Positions 49,269 through 58,829 of a stretch of 64,000 nt of DNA are shown here, piece by piece. The stretch comes from Marinimicrobium koreense (GTDB lineage: Bacteria > Pseudomonadota > Gammaproteobacteria > Pseudomonadales > Cellvibrionaceae). The position numbers and the translations under genes are program-made. The notes beneath the pieces were generated by a model that was not told where the DNA came from, searched no databases, and saw nothing but the letters and a program-made list of their open reading frames with translations. Numbering within the stretch: the stretch's first letter is position 1; the number at the start of each line of letters is the position of its first letter. Location: contig NZ_RJUK01000001.1 in NCBI RefSeq assembly GCF_003762925.1, positions 1,302,001-1,366,000 of the forward strand, read 5' to 3'.

Positions 49269-49517
49269 TCAGGATTTTACCAGAATGTAGATATAGAGGC
49301 CGTCGGGGGAGTCTTCCCGCTCGAGCCCATGACCCGCGAGGGTGGCGAACGTCTGAAAGTCCCGAACCGAACCGCTGTCCGTGGCCAGAATCCGTACGGC
49401 CTCACCCGGCGCAAGATCGCGCAGCGCCTGCTTTGCCTTGAGCAGCGGCAGGGGGCAGCGCAGCCCCTGGGCATCCACCTCCAGCACGACCGGTGCAGAT
49501 CCTTCCCGATCGGTCAT
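49269..49517 (-). CDS. TusA-family sulfur carrier
   Basis: Cytoplasmic protein of 82 residues. The active Cys lies in GLRCPLPLLKAKQAL (CPxP motif), with an ILATDSGSVRDFQTFA strand typical of TusA/SirA. TusA relays persulfide sulfur for tRNA thiolation and molybdopterin synthesis. It could be TusA or the related YedF; the surroundings do not decide. It is the first gene before perM and is divergent from the M48 protease gene. Confidence 0.85.
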   Translation of the reverse strand: MTDREGSAPVVLEVDAQGLRCPLPLLKAKQALRDLAPGEAVRILATDSGSVRDFQTFATLAGHGLEREDSPDGLYIYILVKS

Positions 49518-49672
49518 GGGTGCCCCCCGCTTTTCGGTAAAGGCTGAACCGAGTCGGGCGTCCGTGGTCTCAGGAGCAACGTCAGCGCAGAAGCGCGGCC
49601 TGCCTCTGGCGCCTCAGGTGCGGCCAAGGCTACACTGTGCGCAACAGGAAGAACACCGGAGTCTGAATCGAC

Positions 49673-51115
49673 GTGAAACATGTTGTCACCCTTGTCTTGA
49701 GTCTGATGCTGCTGTCAGGTACCGCCAGTGCAAACCGGGAGCTGCAATTGCCGGTGCTGGGCGATACCAGTTCGGCAATCAGCTCGCCCCATCAGGAGCA
49801 GCAACTGGGCCGGGAAGTGCTGCGATTGTACCGCAGTCGAATGCCGACGTCCTCCGATTACCAGGTCATCCAGTACCTGGAGGATTTGCTCAATCAGCTC
49901 GCGGTGCACAGCGAACTGGAGGACCCCAGCCTGCAACTGGTGGTGATTGAAAATCCCAACATCAACGCCTTCGCAGCTCCGGGGGGCATTATCGGGGTGA
50001 ATACCGGTTTGCTCAACTACGCTGAGAACGAGCACCAACTGGCCTCGGTGCTGGCCCACGAACTGGCGCACCTGAGCCAGCGCCACTACGCCCGGCGCCT
50101 GCAGCAACAGCAGCAGATGAGCGTCCCCTACTATGCCGCCCTGCTGGGCAGTCTGATCCTGGCCGCCACTTCCGGCTCCGACGCGGGCATCGCCGCCATG
50201 ATGAGCACCCAGGCCGCGGCACTGGACGCTCAATTGCGTTTCAGCCGACAATTTGAACAGGAAGCCGACCGCCTGGGAATGCAGACCTTGGCCCGGGCCG
50301 GACTGGACCCCAACGCCGCCAGCGACATCTTTGAAATCATGCTGCGGGCCACCCGCTATACCGAACGCCCCCCCGAGTTTCTGCTGACCCACCCGGTCAC
50401 CGAGCGGCGGATTGCCGATACCCGCAACCGCGCCATGAACCTGCCCCGCACAGAACCCGCGGTCAACCTGGAATACCATCTGATGAGGGCCCGCACCCGC
50501 ATAGAACACCAGCAGTCCGCACAGCGAGCCGTCCAACTGTTTCAGAGCGAACTGGATGCCAAGCGGGAACCCCGTGCCGCCAGCCGGTATGGCCTGGCAC
50601 TGGCGCAAATCCGGGCCGGACAGTTTGATGCGGCCGAGGCCACTATGGCGCCGTTGCTGGAGGAGGATCCCGACCGACTGACCTACCAGTTGCTGGCAGC
50701 GGAGCTCGAGACCGAACGGGGCAGTCACGAGGCGGCAATAGAGCGCTTGAGAACCCTCCATCAGACAAAACCGGACCACTATGCGGTGACCATGCACTAC
50801 GCGCTGGCACTGATGAAAGCCAACCGGTTCGAGCAGAGCACGGAGCTGCTCAATCGTTTTTCCCGTCAGCGCCGGGACGACCCGGCCGTGTGGTATTGGC
50901 TGGCAGAGGTGAGCGGCCTGGCCGGTGACATTCAGCAGGTCCATGAAGCCCGCGCCGAGTATTTCATTCAGGTCGGCGCCTACAGCCAGGCTCTGCAGCA
51001 ACTGCAGAATGCCCTCAAGCGCACGGATGACAACAGCACCCATACGCGGATTCTGTTAAGAGAGCGCATCAAGCAGGTCGAGGAAATGCAGCGCACCGCG
51101 GCGCGAATTCTATAA
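49673..51115 (+). CDS. Periplasmic M48 metalloprotease/chaperone with TPR (BepA-like)
   Basis: Exported protein of 480 residues, signal peptide ending TASA (residue 20). Zinc motif HELAH at 129-133 (LASVLAHELAHLSQRH), third ligand in QFEQEADRLGMQTL, then a TPR solenoid from about 300. This is the layout of BepA (YfgC), which checks LptD assembly and degrades stalled outer-membrane proteins. The start is GTG at 49673. It is convergent with the PAS-GGDEF-EAL gene. Confidence 0.92.
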   Translation: MKHVVTLVLSLMLLSGTASANRELQLPVLGDTSSAISSPHQEQQLGREVLRLYRSRMPTSSDYQVIQYLEDLLNQLAVHSELEDPSLQLVVIENPNINAFAAPGGIIGVNTGLLNYAENEHQLASVLAHELAHLSQRHYARRLQQQQQMSVPYYAALLGSLILAATSGSDAGIAAMMSTQAAALDAQLRFSRQFEQEADRLGMQTLARAGLDPNAASDIFEIMLRATRYTERPPEFLLTHPVTERRIADTRNRAMNLPRTEPAVNLEYHLMRARTRIEHQQSAQRAVQLFQSELDAKREPRAASRYGLALAQIRAGQFDAAEATMAPLLEEDPDRLTYQLLAAELETERGSHEAAIERLRTLHQTKPDHYAVTMHYALALMKANRFEQSTELLNRFSRQRRDDPAVWYWLAEVSGLAGDIQQVHEARAEYFIQVGAYSQALQQLQNALKRTDDNSTHTRILLRERIKQVEEMQRTAARIL

Positions 51116-51131
51116 CGCGACGGGGCGGTTA

Positions 51132-54100
51132 TCAGCTGTGGCGGGCAGCGCAGGGCCGCTCGACCCACCGGGAGTCCGTCAGCCAGGTTTCCAGCGCCGC
51201 TTGCGGCATGGGTCGACCAATGTGGTAGCCCTGGGCGAGATCACAGTCAAGGGCCTGCAGCCGTCGCAGCAGCGCCTCGGACTCCACTCCTTCGGCCACC
51301 ACGTTCAACCCCAGGTTGTGGGCCAGATGAATCGTCGATTTGACGATGATTTCATCTTGCTCGTCATCGAGCATCTGCCGGACAAATGAGAAGTCGATTT
51401 TCAGCGTCTGCACGGGCAAACGTTTCAGATACGCGAGTGATGAATAACCGGTTCCGAAATCGTCGATACTCAGACAGATTCCCAGCGCATGCAGACGCTC
51501 GAGATTGGTCATCGCACGGCGCGGATCGGTCATGATCGAGCTTTCGGTAATTTCCAGCTCCAGGGCCCAGTGCGGTAACCCGAACTCCTCAAGCAGCAGT
51601 TCCACCTGTCGAGGCAGAGTGTCGTCCATCAGGTTCCGCGCGGACAGATTGACCGCAACACTCAGCGGGAACCCCGCGCTGTGCCATTCACAGCAGGTGG
51701 CTATGCTTTGCTTCAACACCCAGTGGGTCAGCGGGTGGATCAGGTTGGTGGCTTCGGCGATGGGGATAAAATCCGCCGGTGAAATCATGCCCAGTGTCGG
51801 ATGCTGCCAGCGCAATAGCGCCTCCAGGCCGTAACAGCGCTGACCGTGAAGTTCGATTTTGGGCTGAAAATGCAGGCACAGCTGATCGTCCCGAATGGCC
51901 CGCCCGAGCTCGTTGATCAATGACAGTCGCTGAGGCGAGTGCGGGTCTTTTTCTCCGTCGTACAGGGCCACACCGGTCATTTCCGACTTGGCGCAGTACA
52001 TGGCGACATCCGCATAGCGCATCAGGGTGCTGACATCACTGGCCTGATCCGGACTCATTGAAATGCCGATACTGGCGCTTATTTCTGTGGTGTAGCCTTC
52101 AATCACAAACTCGTTGCGCAATGCATCCAGCACCCGATGTCCCAACACCAGCGCCTGCCGGTGGTGACGAATATCCGGCAGAAAAATCGCAAACTCATCC
52201 CCGCCCAGACGGGCAACCAGCCCCTCCGTATCTGCCATTTCGCTACTCAGCCTGGGCCCAATCTGGCTCAGTAACTGGTCGCCCACGGAATGACCAAGGG
52301 TATCGTTGATTTCTTTGAAGCGATCCAGATCAATCAACAACAGCGCCGCCTTGCGCCCATCCGACTGTTTCAACCAACGCTCCATCTCCCGGTACAGGCG
52401 GGTGCGATTGGGCAGTCGGGTCAAGGCATCGTGGGTGGCCTGATATTCGAGCTTTTCTTCGTACCGTTTGCGCGCGGTGATGTCTTTACTGGTTCCCCAG
52501 ACGCGACACAGCGCCCCGTTTTCGACTTCACCGACACAGGAAAGCTGGAAGTGGATGTCGCCCCGACCGCGCGGATCACTTCGGGCAATTTCGTAGTCGA
52601 TCAGCTGATAGCCGTTGGCAATGAACTGTTGTACATCAAAGCGATAGCGACTGGAGCCGGTTTCCTGCAAACCGCTGCCCAACAATGACTCGACCGAAGG
52701 CGCCCCCATGATCTGGGCCAGCACCCGATTACCCTCGGCCAGACGGGCACTTCGGACAATGGCGGCCTCCTGTTCGTCCGGCGCAAGATCCGTGGGCACC
52801 GGTGGCGTCATATCGTAACGCCAGATCGCCTCGGAGCTGTTAGCAATGAAGGCCCGGTAGCGCGCCTCGCTCTGGGCCAGCGCCCGTTCGCGCAGAACAC
52901 TGTCGGTAATGTCGTTGACTACCAACAGTACCCCGTTAACGTAGCCCTGATTGTTTTTGGTCGGAATCTTGTCGACCGAAAACCAGTGGCGCGACCCGTT
53001 CCGCTGCGCACTTTCAACGGAATTCAACTGGGCATCACCGGTGCGGACCACCTGCATCAGCTCACGTTGACGCTCCTCCGGGCTATCCCACTGGGGGGCG
53101 ACTTCGAGAAAACTTTTGCCCACCTGCAACGCAGGTCCGAGCAGGCCTCTGGCGAGGTCATTAAAGTCCTTCACCAGCCCCCAGCGATCGAAGTAGCCGA
53201 TCCCGGCACGCATGGAGTCCAGCAACAGCCTCAGCTCCTGCTGCTGACTCTGCAGGCTGCGCTCAATGGCTTTCTGACGGGTGATGTCGGTCATGATCTG
53301 ACCGATTCCCCGCTGGGCTCCGTCGGGCCCCTCGATCGGGAAACGTACACAGACAAAGGTGTACTGGCCTCCGTCCTGCCCCGGCAGAACCTCTTCGACC
53401 TCCGCTGGCAGAGCGCCGGCCAGCAGTGCCTGCTCTTGGGCCCGTCGTTGCTCTGCAATCGGGGCGGAAAACAGATCATCGTCGGTCTGCCCGCACAACT
53501 CGTCGGCGTCCCGGCCAAACCAGCGCGCAAAGCTGTCGTTGACCAGCAGGTACTTTCCTTCCAGTGACTTGATCGAGACCAGATTGTGCGAGTTGTTGAT
53601 CAGGCTGTAGAGGAGTTGATCCCGGTGCAACAGCTCCTGGTGAGCACTGCGCTCGCCGCTGCGATCCTGACACTGAATCAGCACCCGGGTCACTTCACCG
53701 TAGCGGTCCCGCATCGGTAGAAAGCTGACCCTGAGCGGAACCTCCTGCTCGGCAAACAGCTCATTGCGGTGCACATTGGCTAGAGGGTAGTCCAGGTCGA
53801 AACACTGGATTTCACCTTGTTGAAACACCCGCCGTACCCGGCTCAACAGATCCGGACGCGCCTGCAGCACCCGGTCACGCAATACCCGGTAGCGACCGAT
53901 TCCGGCGGTACTCTGACGGGGTGAGATCTGCAGCAGAGCTTCCAGGGCGTGATTACATTCGAGCATTACCCCGTCCGGATCGGTGACAAAGCTGGCAATC
54001 GGACTCTCAGCGAACAGGCGGGAAAGCAGACTCTGAACATACTCGGGCCCTGGATTGGCCAGCCAATGCTGGCTACTGACCACGGCCCCCACACAGTAGT

Positions 54101-54464
54101 GATCCCCTGAGTCGGTCCGCCGCCGACGCCCCATGAAGCGCAGCCGAGGCTGGCTGGCCAGGCCGGCCAGACAGACCTCACAGGAGGTGGGCCCATCACT
54201 CTGGCGATGGGCGGAAAACGTCTGCTGAAACAGGTATTGGTCCGCCGGGGGCATGAGCGCCAGTAACTGGGTCTCTTCGGCAACTTCACCCAGCTCCGGG
54301 ACCCAGCGATAGATCGACTCGGACAGCGTCAGTGCCCGGTCATCCAGCGAGAGCTCCCACAGGGCGATATCGGACGCACTCAGGGCCTCCCCCACCAGAT
54401 CAGGATCGGCGAGCGAACCGGTTAGCGGAGCGGCATTGGACTGACCGGAGTTTCCCTGCGGCAT
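51132..54464 (-). CDS. Multi-PAS GGDEF-EAL cyclic-di-GMP protein
   Basis: Signalling protein of 1110 residues without a clear membrane segment. Four or more PAS-type folds occupy about 25-670 (ESPIASFVTDPDGVMLECN, NNSHNLVSIKSLEGKYLLVND, then further repeats with DITRQKAIE and DITARKRYEE linkers). The GGDEF domain has intact GGDEF at 754-758 (ARLGGDEFAIF) and the EAL domain EALLRW at 881-886, with NLSARN and DDFGTGYSSL. Both activities could be retained, so it may make or break c-di-GMP depending on the PAS signal. Start ATG at 54464. Confidence 0.92.
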   Translation of the reverse strand: MPQGNSGQSNAAPLTGSLADPDLVGEALSASDIALWELSLDDRALTLSESIYRWVPELGEVAEETQLLALMPPADQYLFQQTFSAHRQSDGPTSCEVCLAGLASQPRLRFMGRRRRTDSGDHYCVGAVVSSQHWLANPGPEYVQSLLSRLFAESPIASFVTDPDGVMLECNHALEALLQISPRQSTAGIGRYRVLRDRVLQARPDLLSRVRRVFQQGEIQCFDLDYPLANVHRNELFAEQEVPLRVSFLPMRDRYGEVTRVLIQCQDRSGERSAHQELLHRDQLLYSLINNSHNLVSIKSLEGKYLLVNDSFARWFGRDADELCGQTDDDLFSAPIAEQRRAQEQALLAGALPAEVEEVLPGQDGGQYTFVCVRFPIEGPDGAQRGIGQIMTDITRQKAIERSLQSQQQELRLLLDSMRAGIGYFDRWGLVKDFNDLARGLLGPALQVGKSFLEVAPQWDSPEERQRELMQVVRTGDAQLNSVESAQRNGSRHWFSVDKIPTKNNQGYVNGVLLVVNDITDSVLRERALAQSEARYRAFIANSSEAIWRYDMTPPVPTDLAPDEQEAAIVRSARLAEGNRVLAQIMGAPSVESLLGSGLQETGSSRYRFDVQQFIANGYQLIDYEIARSDPRGRGDIHFQLSCVGEVENGALCRVWGTSKDITARKRYEEKLEYQATHDALTRLPNRTRLYREMERWLKQSDGRKAALLLIDLDRFKEINDTLGHSVGDQLLSQIGPRLSSEMADTEGLVARLGGDEFAIFLPDIRHHRQALVLGHRVLDALRNEFVIEGYTTEISASIGISMSPDQASDVSTLMRYADVAMYCAKSEMTGVALYDGEKDPHSPQRLSLINELGRAIRDDQLCLHFQPKIELHGQRCYGLEALLRWQHPTLGMISPADFIPIAEATNLIHPLTHWVLKQSIATCCEWHSAGFPLSVAVNLSARNLMDDTLPRQVELLLEEFGLPHWALELEITESSIMTDPRRAMTNLERLHALGICLSIDDFGTGYSSLAYLKRLPVQTLKIDFSFVRQMLDDEQDEIIVKSTIHLAHNLGLNVVAEGVESEALLRRLQALDCDLAQGYHIGRPMPQAALETWLTDSRWVERPCAARHS

Positions 54465-54589
54465 GTTATGAAGGTCGACCCTTTGCTCGGAATGATAATG
54501 GGTGACCCAAGTGTAGACGAAAAACAGCCGCTGAATGAGCGTTCAAGGCAACGCCTATCGTCAAAAACCACCATACATCCGGAAAGTCG

Positions 54590-54817
54590 TCAGTAATGCG
54601 GCGGGCGCTCGTCGGCCGGACTGCCGCCCTCCTCCCCCGGAGACTGCTCCACCGCATCTCTCAGGTCCCGGTACTTGCCGGCCAGCGCCCGCAGTTGTTG
54701 CTCCAGACGGTCAATCTGTTCGGTCTGGCGCGCCACCACATCGTTGAGGTCAGTCAGTGTCTGCTCCTGAAACGCCAGGCGTGATTGCAGATCTTCCAAG
54801 GTATCAGAGTCACTCAT
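54590..54817 (-). CDS. slyX: SlyX protein
   Basis: Small cytoplasmic coiled-coil protein of 75 residues: LQSRLAFQEQTLTDLNDVVARQTEQIDRLEQQLRAL forms the heptads and the end reads ERPPHY, the SlyX signature. Function unknown; named from its neighbour slyD in E. coli. Its ATG overlaps the serine hydrolase stop by four bases (ATGA). Confidence 0.9.
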   Translation of the reverse strand: MSDSDTLEDLQSRLAFQEQTLTDLNDVVARQTEQIDRLEQQLRALAGKYRDLRDAVEQSPGEEGGSPADERPPHY

Positions 54818-55992
54818 GGCGCTTCTCCCAGGCAGTCATAGAGGGCATTGATCAGGCGTTGTGGGCGGGGGTCGATGAGCAGGCTCTGCCCCATCCGCCC
54901 GGTGACATAGCCAAAGCCAATGCCGTAGTCCGGATCGGCAAAACCGAGGCAGCCCCCCGCTCCCGGGTGACCAAAACCGCCTCGGCCCCGCCCAAAGCGA
55001 CAGTCAGCGCGCTTCTGGGACAACATGAACCCGTGCCCGAAACGCAGCGGCAAACCGAGTACGCGGTCCTGCTCAAAGGTCAGCTCGTCGCCACACAGTG
55101 CGAGTTGCTTTTCCGAGAGCAGGCGCACACCGCCCAGATCGCCCCGATTGGCCAGTGCGCCATACAGGGCCGCCAGGTCGCGTGCGCTGCTGTGGCCATT
55201 GGCGGCGGGTATCTCCGCTTGACGCCACTGCTCGGTATTGGCCGCGGTCAGGAGGGTCATGGGGTTACTGAAGGCTTTGTTGGTGACACCGCGAGGATCG
55301 GCCTTCATGATTTTCCCCAGCGACTGGCTGTCCGCTCCGTTACTGGCGCCGCCAAGCGCCTTTTTCAGCGGCCGCGACTGTGCCAGTGACACATCATCCC
55401 GGGCACCGAAGCCCAGCCCGAGCCCGAGGGGCTGGCTAATACGATCCTCGACCCAATCATTGAAGCGCTCCGCCCCGGTAATGCGACGCACCAGCTCGCC
55501 CAGCGCCCAACCGAACAGAAACGGGGAGTAGCCCTGAGCCGTACCGGGGGACCACCAGGGTTCGGCCCGTTCGATACGCTCAACCATGACGTCCCAGTCG
55601 AAGATGTCATCCTCCGCGACCCGGTCCTGAAGCGCGGACAGACCCGACCGGTGACTCAGCAGATCTCTGACCCGGATTCCGCTTTTGCCCTGTTGGGCGA
55701 ACTCGGGCCAATAATGAGCCACCGGCTTATCCAGATCCAACTGCCGGGCATCCACCAGTTGCAGCACGGATAGCGCCACTATTCCCTTACTGGCGGAAAA
55801 CAGATTGACCTGGGTATCCTCCTGCCAGGGCTGCCCCGGGGAGGCCTCCCCTGCCCAGAGGCTCACCAGAGGCTCGCCAGCACGATACACCGCCAGCGCT
55901 GCCGCCTCTTCACCGGCTTCGGCCATATTCTCCTGAAAGGCGTTTACCAGTGGCTGCCAACGATCCGTCCAGTGTCCCTGAACCTCACTCAT
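54814..55992 (-). CDS. Beta-lactamase-fold serine hydrolase (class C / EstB type)
   Basis: Cytoplasmic-looking enzyme of 392 residues. It has the SxxK motif S66-A-S-K69 (LFSASKGIVAL), Tyr155 in GYSPFLFGW in the YxN position, and HPGAGGCLGFAD in the place of the third box. No signal peptide is seen, so an esterase (EstB-like) is more likely than a beta-lactamase. The ATG at 55992 overlaps the cytochrome stop by eight bases; an earlier in-frame ATG would extend into that gene. Confidence 0.88.
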   Translation of the reverse strand: MSEVQGHWTDRWQPLVNAFQENMAEAGEEAAALAVYRAGEPLVSLWAGEASPGQPWQEDTQVNLFSASKGIVALSVLQLVDARQLDLDKPVAHYWPEFAQQGKSGIRVRDLLSHRSGLSALQDRVAEDDIFDWDVMVERIERAEPWWSPGTAQGYSPFLFGWALGELVRRITGAERFNDWVEDRISQPLGLGLGFGARDDVSLAQSRPLKKALGGASNGADSQSLGKIMKADPRGVTNKAFSNPMTLLTAANTEQWRQAEIPAANGHSSARDLAALYGALANRGDLGGVRLLSEKQLALCGDELTFEQDRVLGLPLRFGHGFMLSQKRADCRFGRGRGGFGHPGAGGCLGFADPDYGIGFGYVTGRMGQSLLIDPRPQRLINALYDCLGEAP

Positions 55993-56368
55993 CACCGGCT
56001 CCCGGCAGACTGGCGAAGTAGTGGCTGAGGGAATCGATCGCCTCATCGCTGAGATTGCGCGCCACTGAGCTCATCATGGGGTTGTCCCGTTCGCCGCTGC
56101 GAAACGCGTACAACTGCTCCTCAAGGTACTCTTGCGACAAGCCGGCGATCGAGGGGTAAGAGGCCACTCGGGAGACTCCCTCTGGCCCGTGACACCCGAC
56201 ACACATCCTCGCCACCCGTTTACCCTCGTCAATACGCTGCTGCTCGGGACTGAGTGATGCCTGGGCGCTGCCACCCGATTCGCTATCACTGCAAGCCATC
56301 AATGCCCAGCCGGCGCTCAATAGCAACGCCCCTTTTAACAGACGCCACGGCAGATTGTTCGATGTCAC
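55985..56368 (-). CDS. Lipoprotein c-type cytochrome
   Basis: Small electron carrier of 127 residues. The signal peptide ends in lipobox LMAC (Cys26), and the heme site is CVGCH at 56-60; the axial Met is probably in NPMMSSVA. Class I cytochrome c fold (GPEGVSRVASYPSIAGLSQEYLEEQL) like cytochrome c4/c5 halves. It precedes and overlaps the serine hydrolase gene. Redox partner unknown. Confidence 0.9.
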   Translation of the reverse strand: MTSNNLPWRLLKGALLLSAGWALMACSDSESGGSAQASLSPEQQRIDEGKRVARMCVGCHGPEGVSRVASYPSIAGLSQEYLEEQLYAFRSGERDNPMMSSVARNLSDEAIDSLSHYFASLPGAGDE

Positions 56369-56466
56369 TGGTATCCCCTTGTCGATAGGCTTTGGTCGAA
56401 AATCGGGAGGGATTCTATCATTGAGGTTGGTATCATGGGGGTTTTGTCCCCGGGGAGGTTGTTTCG

Positions 56467-56793
56467 ATGAGCAAGAACAGTCGTCTGGTGTATTCGACGG
56501 AAGTCGGTCGCATCAAGCCGCAAGCCGAGGCGCCGGAGGCGCCACCCGCCGGCGATGGTATTGTGCGTTTGCACCGCGAGACCAAGGGGCGCGGCGGTAA
56601 GGCGGTGACGCTGATCAAGGGGATTCCGCTGGCCGGCGCGGAGTTGAAGGCGCTGGCTAAGGAGCTGAAGAAGCTCTGCGGTGTCGGTGGCACGATCAAG
56701 GACGGTGAGGTGACGATTCAGGGCGATGTCCGGGAAAAGCTGAAACCGGCACTCGAAAAGAAAGGGTTTACGGTTAAGATTGCGGGGGGTTGA
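56467..56793 (+). CDS. yciH: SUI1-family translation factor YciH
   Basis: Homologue of eukaryotic eIF1, 108 residues. After a flexible amino end, the SUI1 domain (about 38-105) reads RETKGRGGKAVTLIKGIPL ... KKLCGVGGTIKDGEVTIQGD. It may help inhibit initiation of stress mRNAs. The gene is monocistronic with its own ATG preceded by GGGGAGG. It is followed by the 141-bp palindromic element. Confidence 0.93.
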   Translation: MSKNSRLVYSTEVGRIKPQAEAPEAPPAGDGIVRLHRETKGRGGKAVTLIKGIPLAGAELKALAKELKKLCGVGGTIKDGEVTIQGDVREKLKPALEKKGFTVKIAGG

Positions 56794-56820
56794 GCCCATT
56801 CGACCTATGATTAAGGGACC

Positions 56821-56961
56821 TTGTGGTTTAGTGCTGCGGGTCGGAATACCCTTTGGAGACTCTCGGAGGCAGGGAGCCGACGAGAAGCCTACAGGGATGT
56901 ATTCACGGCGGGTCTCCAAAGGGTATTCCCCACGCCGGACCGGACGTAACCAAAACCACAA
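56821..56961. repeat. 141-bp nested palindromic element (MITE-like)
   Basis: Outer arms TTGTGGTTT (56821-56829) and AAACCACAA (56953-56961) enclose perfect 18-bp arms GGAATACCCTTTGGAGAC (56843-56860) and its complement (56912-56929), around a 51-base centre. The whole can fold into one long hairpin. It lies between yciH and the next gene, with no transposase or target-site duplication clearly seen. It looks like a non-autonomous dispersed repeat. Confidence 0.8.
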
Positions 56962-57036
56962 CACCTGGCGCTATTTTTGCAGTAACCCGAGACAAACCTT
57001 CATAACGTCAAGTTTTTGTCTTCGAGGACTCAAACC

Positions 57037-57573
57037 GTGGATAGCGCGATCTTTATCGAACTGCTGGATACCTCCCTCAAAGTCGCCCTGGGGGCACTCA
57101 TCGCCGGGGTGGCCGGATGGTGGGTCATGCGGCGCAACGCCATTGTGGGCTCCCGCTCCCCCCAGGAAAACCGCAAACTCAGCCTGCTGGAAGACGTCTC
57201 CGGCCAAGTCGGGCGGGTTACCCACACCTTCGCCAAATACTCGTCACTGGCCGCCGAATCCATCCAGTTTGGCAAACGCTGGCCCAAAGAGCGCCGAGCT
57301 GAGCTGGAACAGATCAGTGCCGAGTTGGTGAACGAGTTCAAAGGGCTGGCGGACGCCGAGGCCAAGCTGCTCATGCTCGGCGAAAACAACCTCGAGCGCA
57401 GCCTGCGCCTGTACGGCAGTCAGATCGCCCAGTTTCGCAAGCAGGTGTATGCCGGGCGGGAGGATATCAGCCTGGAGCAGATTGCCGGGTTTAAAAAAGA
57501 GGTGGCGCGCACCCGGGAGAAGTTCTACGAGCTGCTGAGTCGAAAGTACGATCGGCTGCTGGCGAACGCCTAG
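57037..57573 (+). CDS. Single-pass inner-membrane coiled-coil protein (178 aa)
   Basis: Protein of 178 residues with one amino-terminal helix (about 8-28; LKVALGALIAGVAGWWVM) and a long soluble helical region rich in Lys, Arg and Glu (RWPKERRAELEQISAELVNEFKGL...). The family was not recognised. The GTG start is chosen over a TTG seven codons earlier because GAGGA lies about 8 bases before it. It ends shortly before a strong bidirectional terminator. Confidence 0.7.
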   Translation: MDSAIFIELLDTSLKVALGALIAGVAGWWVMRRNAIVGSRSPQENRKLSLLEDVSGQVGRVTHTFAKYSSLAAESIQFGKRWPKERRAELEQISAELVNEFKGLADAEAKLLMLGENNLERSLRLYGSQIAQFRKQVYAGREDISLEQIAGFKKEVARTREKFYELLSRKYDRLLANA

Positions 57574-57597
57574 GTTACAACCACCAAATATGAAAAA

Positions 57598-57624
57598 AAC
57601 CGCTCACAAGGAGCGGTTTTTTTT
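57598..57624. terminator. Bidirectional terminator between the coiled-coil gene and accA
   Basis: AACCGCTC (57598-57605), loop ACAAG, GAGCGGTT (57611-57618) and eight T on the plus strand; the other flank carries seven A. It can end both convergent transcripts. Confidence 0.92.
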
Positions 57625-57647
57625 CATCGCGACAATCCCATTCAGGA

Positions 57648-58598
57648 TCAGGGGTTACCGTAGCTCATCAGGCGCTGGTAGCGACGCTCCAGCAAATCGT
57701 CGATGGGCTCGTCGCTCAGGCGATCCAGCTGCGCGCTCAAGCGCTCCTTGAGCTTGCTGGCCATGGCGTCGATATCCCGGTGGGCGCCGCCCAGAGGCTC
57801 CGGAATGGTCTCATCCACAATGCCCAGCTCTTCCAGCACGGTGGACGTCACACCCATGGCCTCGGCGGCCTGGGGCGCCTTGGCCACGGTTTTCCAGATG
57901 ATGTTGGCACAGCCTTCCGGCGAGATCACAAAATAGGTGGAGTACTGCAGCATGTTGAGCTGATCGCCCACGCCAATGGCCAGAGCGCCACCAGAGGAGC
58001 CCTCACCAATCACGGTGCAGATGATCGGCGTGCGCAGGTGGGACATCACCGCCAGGTTCTGGGCAATGGACTCACTGATACCGCGCTCTTCGGAGTCAAT
58101 ACCGGGGTAGGCCCCCGGGGTGTCGATCAGGGTCAGAACCGGCAATTTGAAACGCTCGGCCATTTCCATCAGGCGAAGCGCCTTGCGATAGCCTTCCGGA
58201 CGCGGCATACCGAAGTTGCGGTACACCTTATCGTTGACGCTACGGCCTTTTTCCTCGCCAATCACCATGACGGGCTTACCGTCCAGGCGCGCGACACCAC
58301 CAATAATCGCGTGATCATCGCCGAAATGGCGGTCACCGTGCAGCTCATCCCAATCGGTGAACAGACGCTTGATGTAGTCAGAGGTGTAGGGGCGATGCGG
58401 GTGGCGGGCCACCTGTACCACTTGCCAGGGGGTCAGTTGCGCGTAGATGCTCTCGGTGAGCTTGGTGCTTTTCTCGCGCAGCTTGGCGATTTCCTCGGTA
58501 ATATTGAGGTCATTATCGCTGCCCACCAACTGCAGCTCCTCGATTTTACCCTCGAGTTCGGCGATAGGCTGTTCAAATTCCAGATAATTCAGATTCAT
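57648..58598 (-). CDS. accA: Acetyl-CoA carboxylase carboxyltransferase alpha subunit
   Basis: Joins with AccD to transfer carboxyl from biotin to acetyl-CoA, first step of fatty acid synthesis. The 316 residues match E. coli AccA (319). Features: amino end [16 protein letters not shown], carboxyltransferase blocks [48 protein letters not shown] and [16 protein letters not shown]. It is preceded by dnaE, a conserved order, but 232 bases separate them and carry its own promoter. Confidence 0.97.
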   Translation of the reverse strand: MNLNYLEFEQPIAELEGKIEELQLVGSDNDLNITEEIAKLREKSTKLTESIYAQLTPWQVVQVARHPHRPYTSDYIKRLFTDWDELHGDRHFGDDHAIIGGVARLDGKPVMVIGEEKGRSVNDKVYRNFGMPRPEGYRKALRLMEMAERFKLPVLTLIDTPGAYPGIDSEERGISESIAQNLAVMSHLRTPIICTVIGEGSSGGALAIGVGDQLNMLQYSTYFVISPEGCANIIWKTVAKAPQAAEAMGVTSTVLEELGIVDETIPEPLGGAHRDIDAMASKLKERLSAQLDRLSDEPIDDLLERRYQRLMSYGNP

Positions 58599-58658
58599 AG
58601 TCGGCTTTTCAGGCTCAGTGTTGTCGTCCGATCAATAAACGCGGATGGAAAGGCGCCT

Positions 58659-58687
58659 AAGATACGCGAAACCGTCAAAATAGTCGA
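58659..58687 (-). promoter_or_regulatory. Candidate accA promoter
   Basis: On the minus strand TCGACT (58687-58682), 17 bases, TATCTT (58664-58659), about 60 bases before the accA start. Each box matches consensus at four of six positions. Confidence 0.45.
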
Positions 58688-58702
58688 CCTTTGAGGCGGC
58701 AT

Positions 58703-58743
58703 GGCTGGGTGGTGGCGGGTGGGCGAACGGGGCTCACCCAGCC
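58703..58743. repeat. Inverted repeat upstream of accA
   Basis: GGCTGGGTG (58703-58711) and CACCCAGCC (58735-58743) form a 9-bp stem with a 23-base loop, between the palindromic repeat and the accA promoter. It may end dnaE transcription or be part of the same repeat cluster. Confidence 0.5.
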
Positions 58744-58775
58744 AAAGTGAAGATTGGAAGGGTGGCTGGCCTTGG

Positions 58776-58814
58776 GTTACGGCGGGTGCGCGCGCTGCGC
58801 TTACCCGCCCTACG
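58776..58814. repeat. Dispersed palindromic repeat, second copy
   Basis: GTTACGGCGGGTGCGC followed by CGCTTACCCGCCCTACG, nearly the same as 9079-9120 about 50 kb away. GGCGGGT and ACCCGCC form a hairpin. It lies just after the dnaE stop. Confidence 0.7.
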
Positions 58815-58829
58815 CGAACGTCGGGCGGG

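Noticed and set aside
49249-49271. Hairpin between tusA and perM as a terminator
   Set aside because: Stem is good but no T-run follows on the minus strand and the genes look co-transcribed.
54814-55992. Calling the serine hydrolase a beta-lactamase resistance gene
   Set aside because: No export signal and no YxN box; EstB-like esterase fits better.
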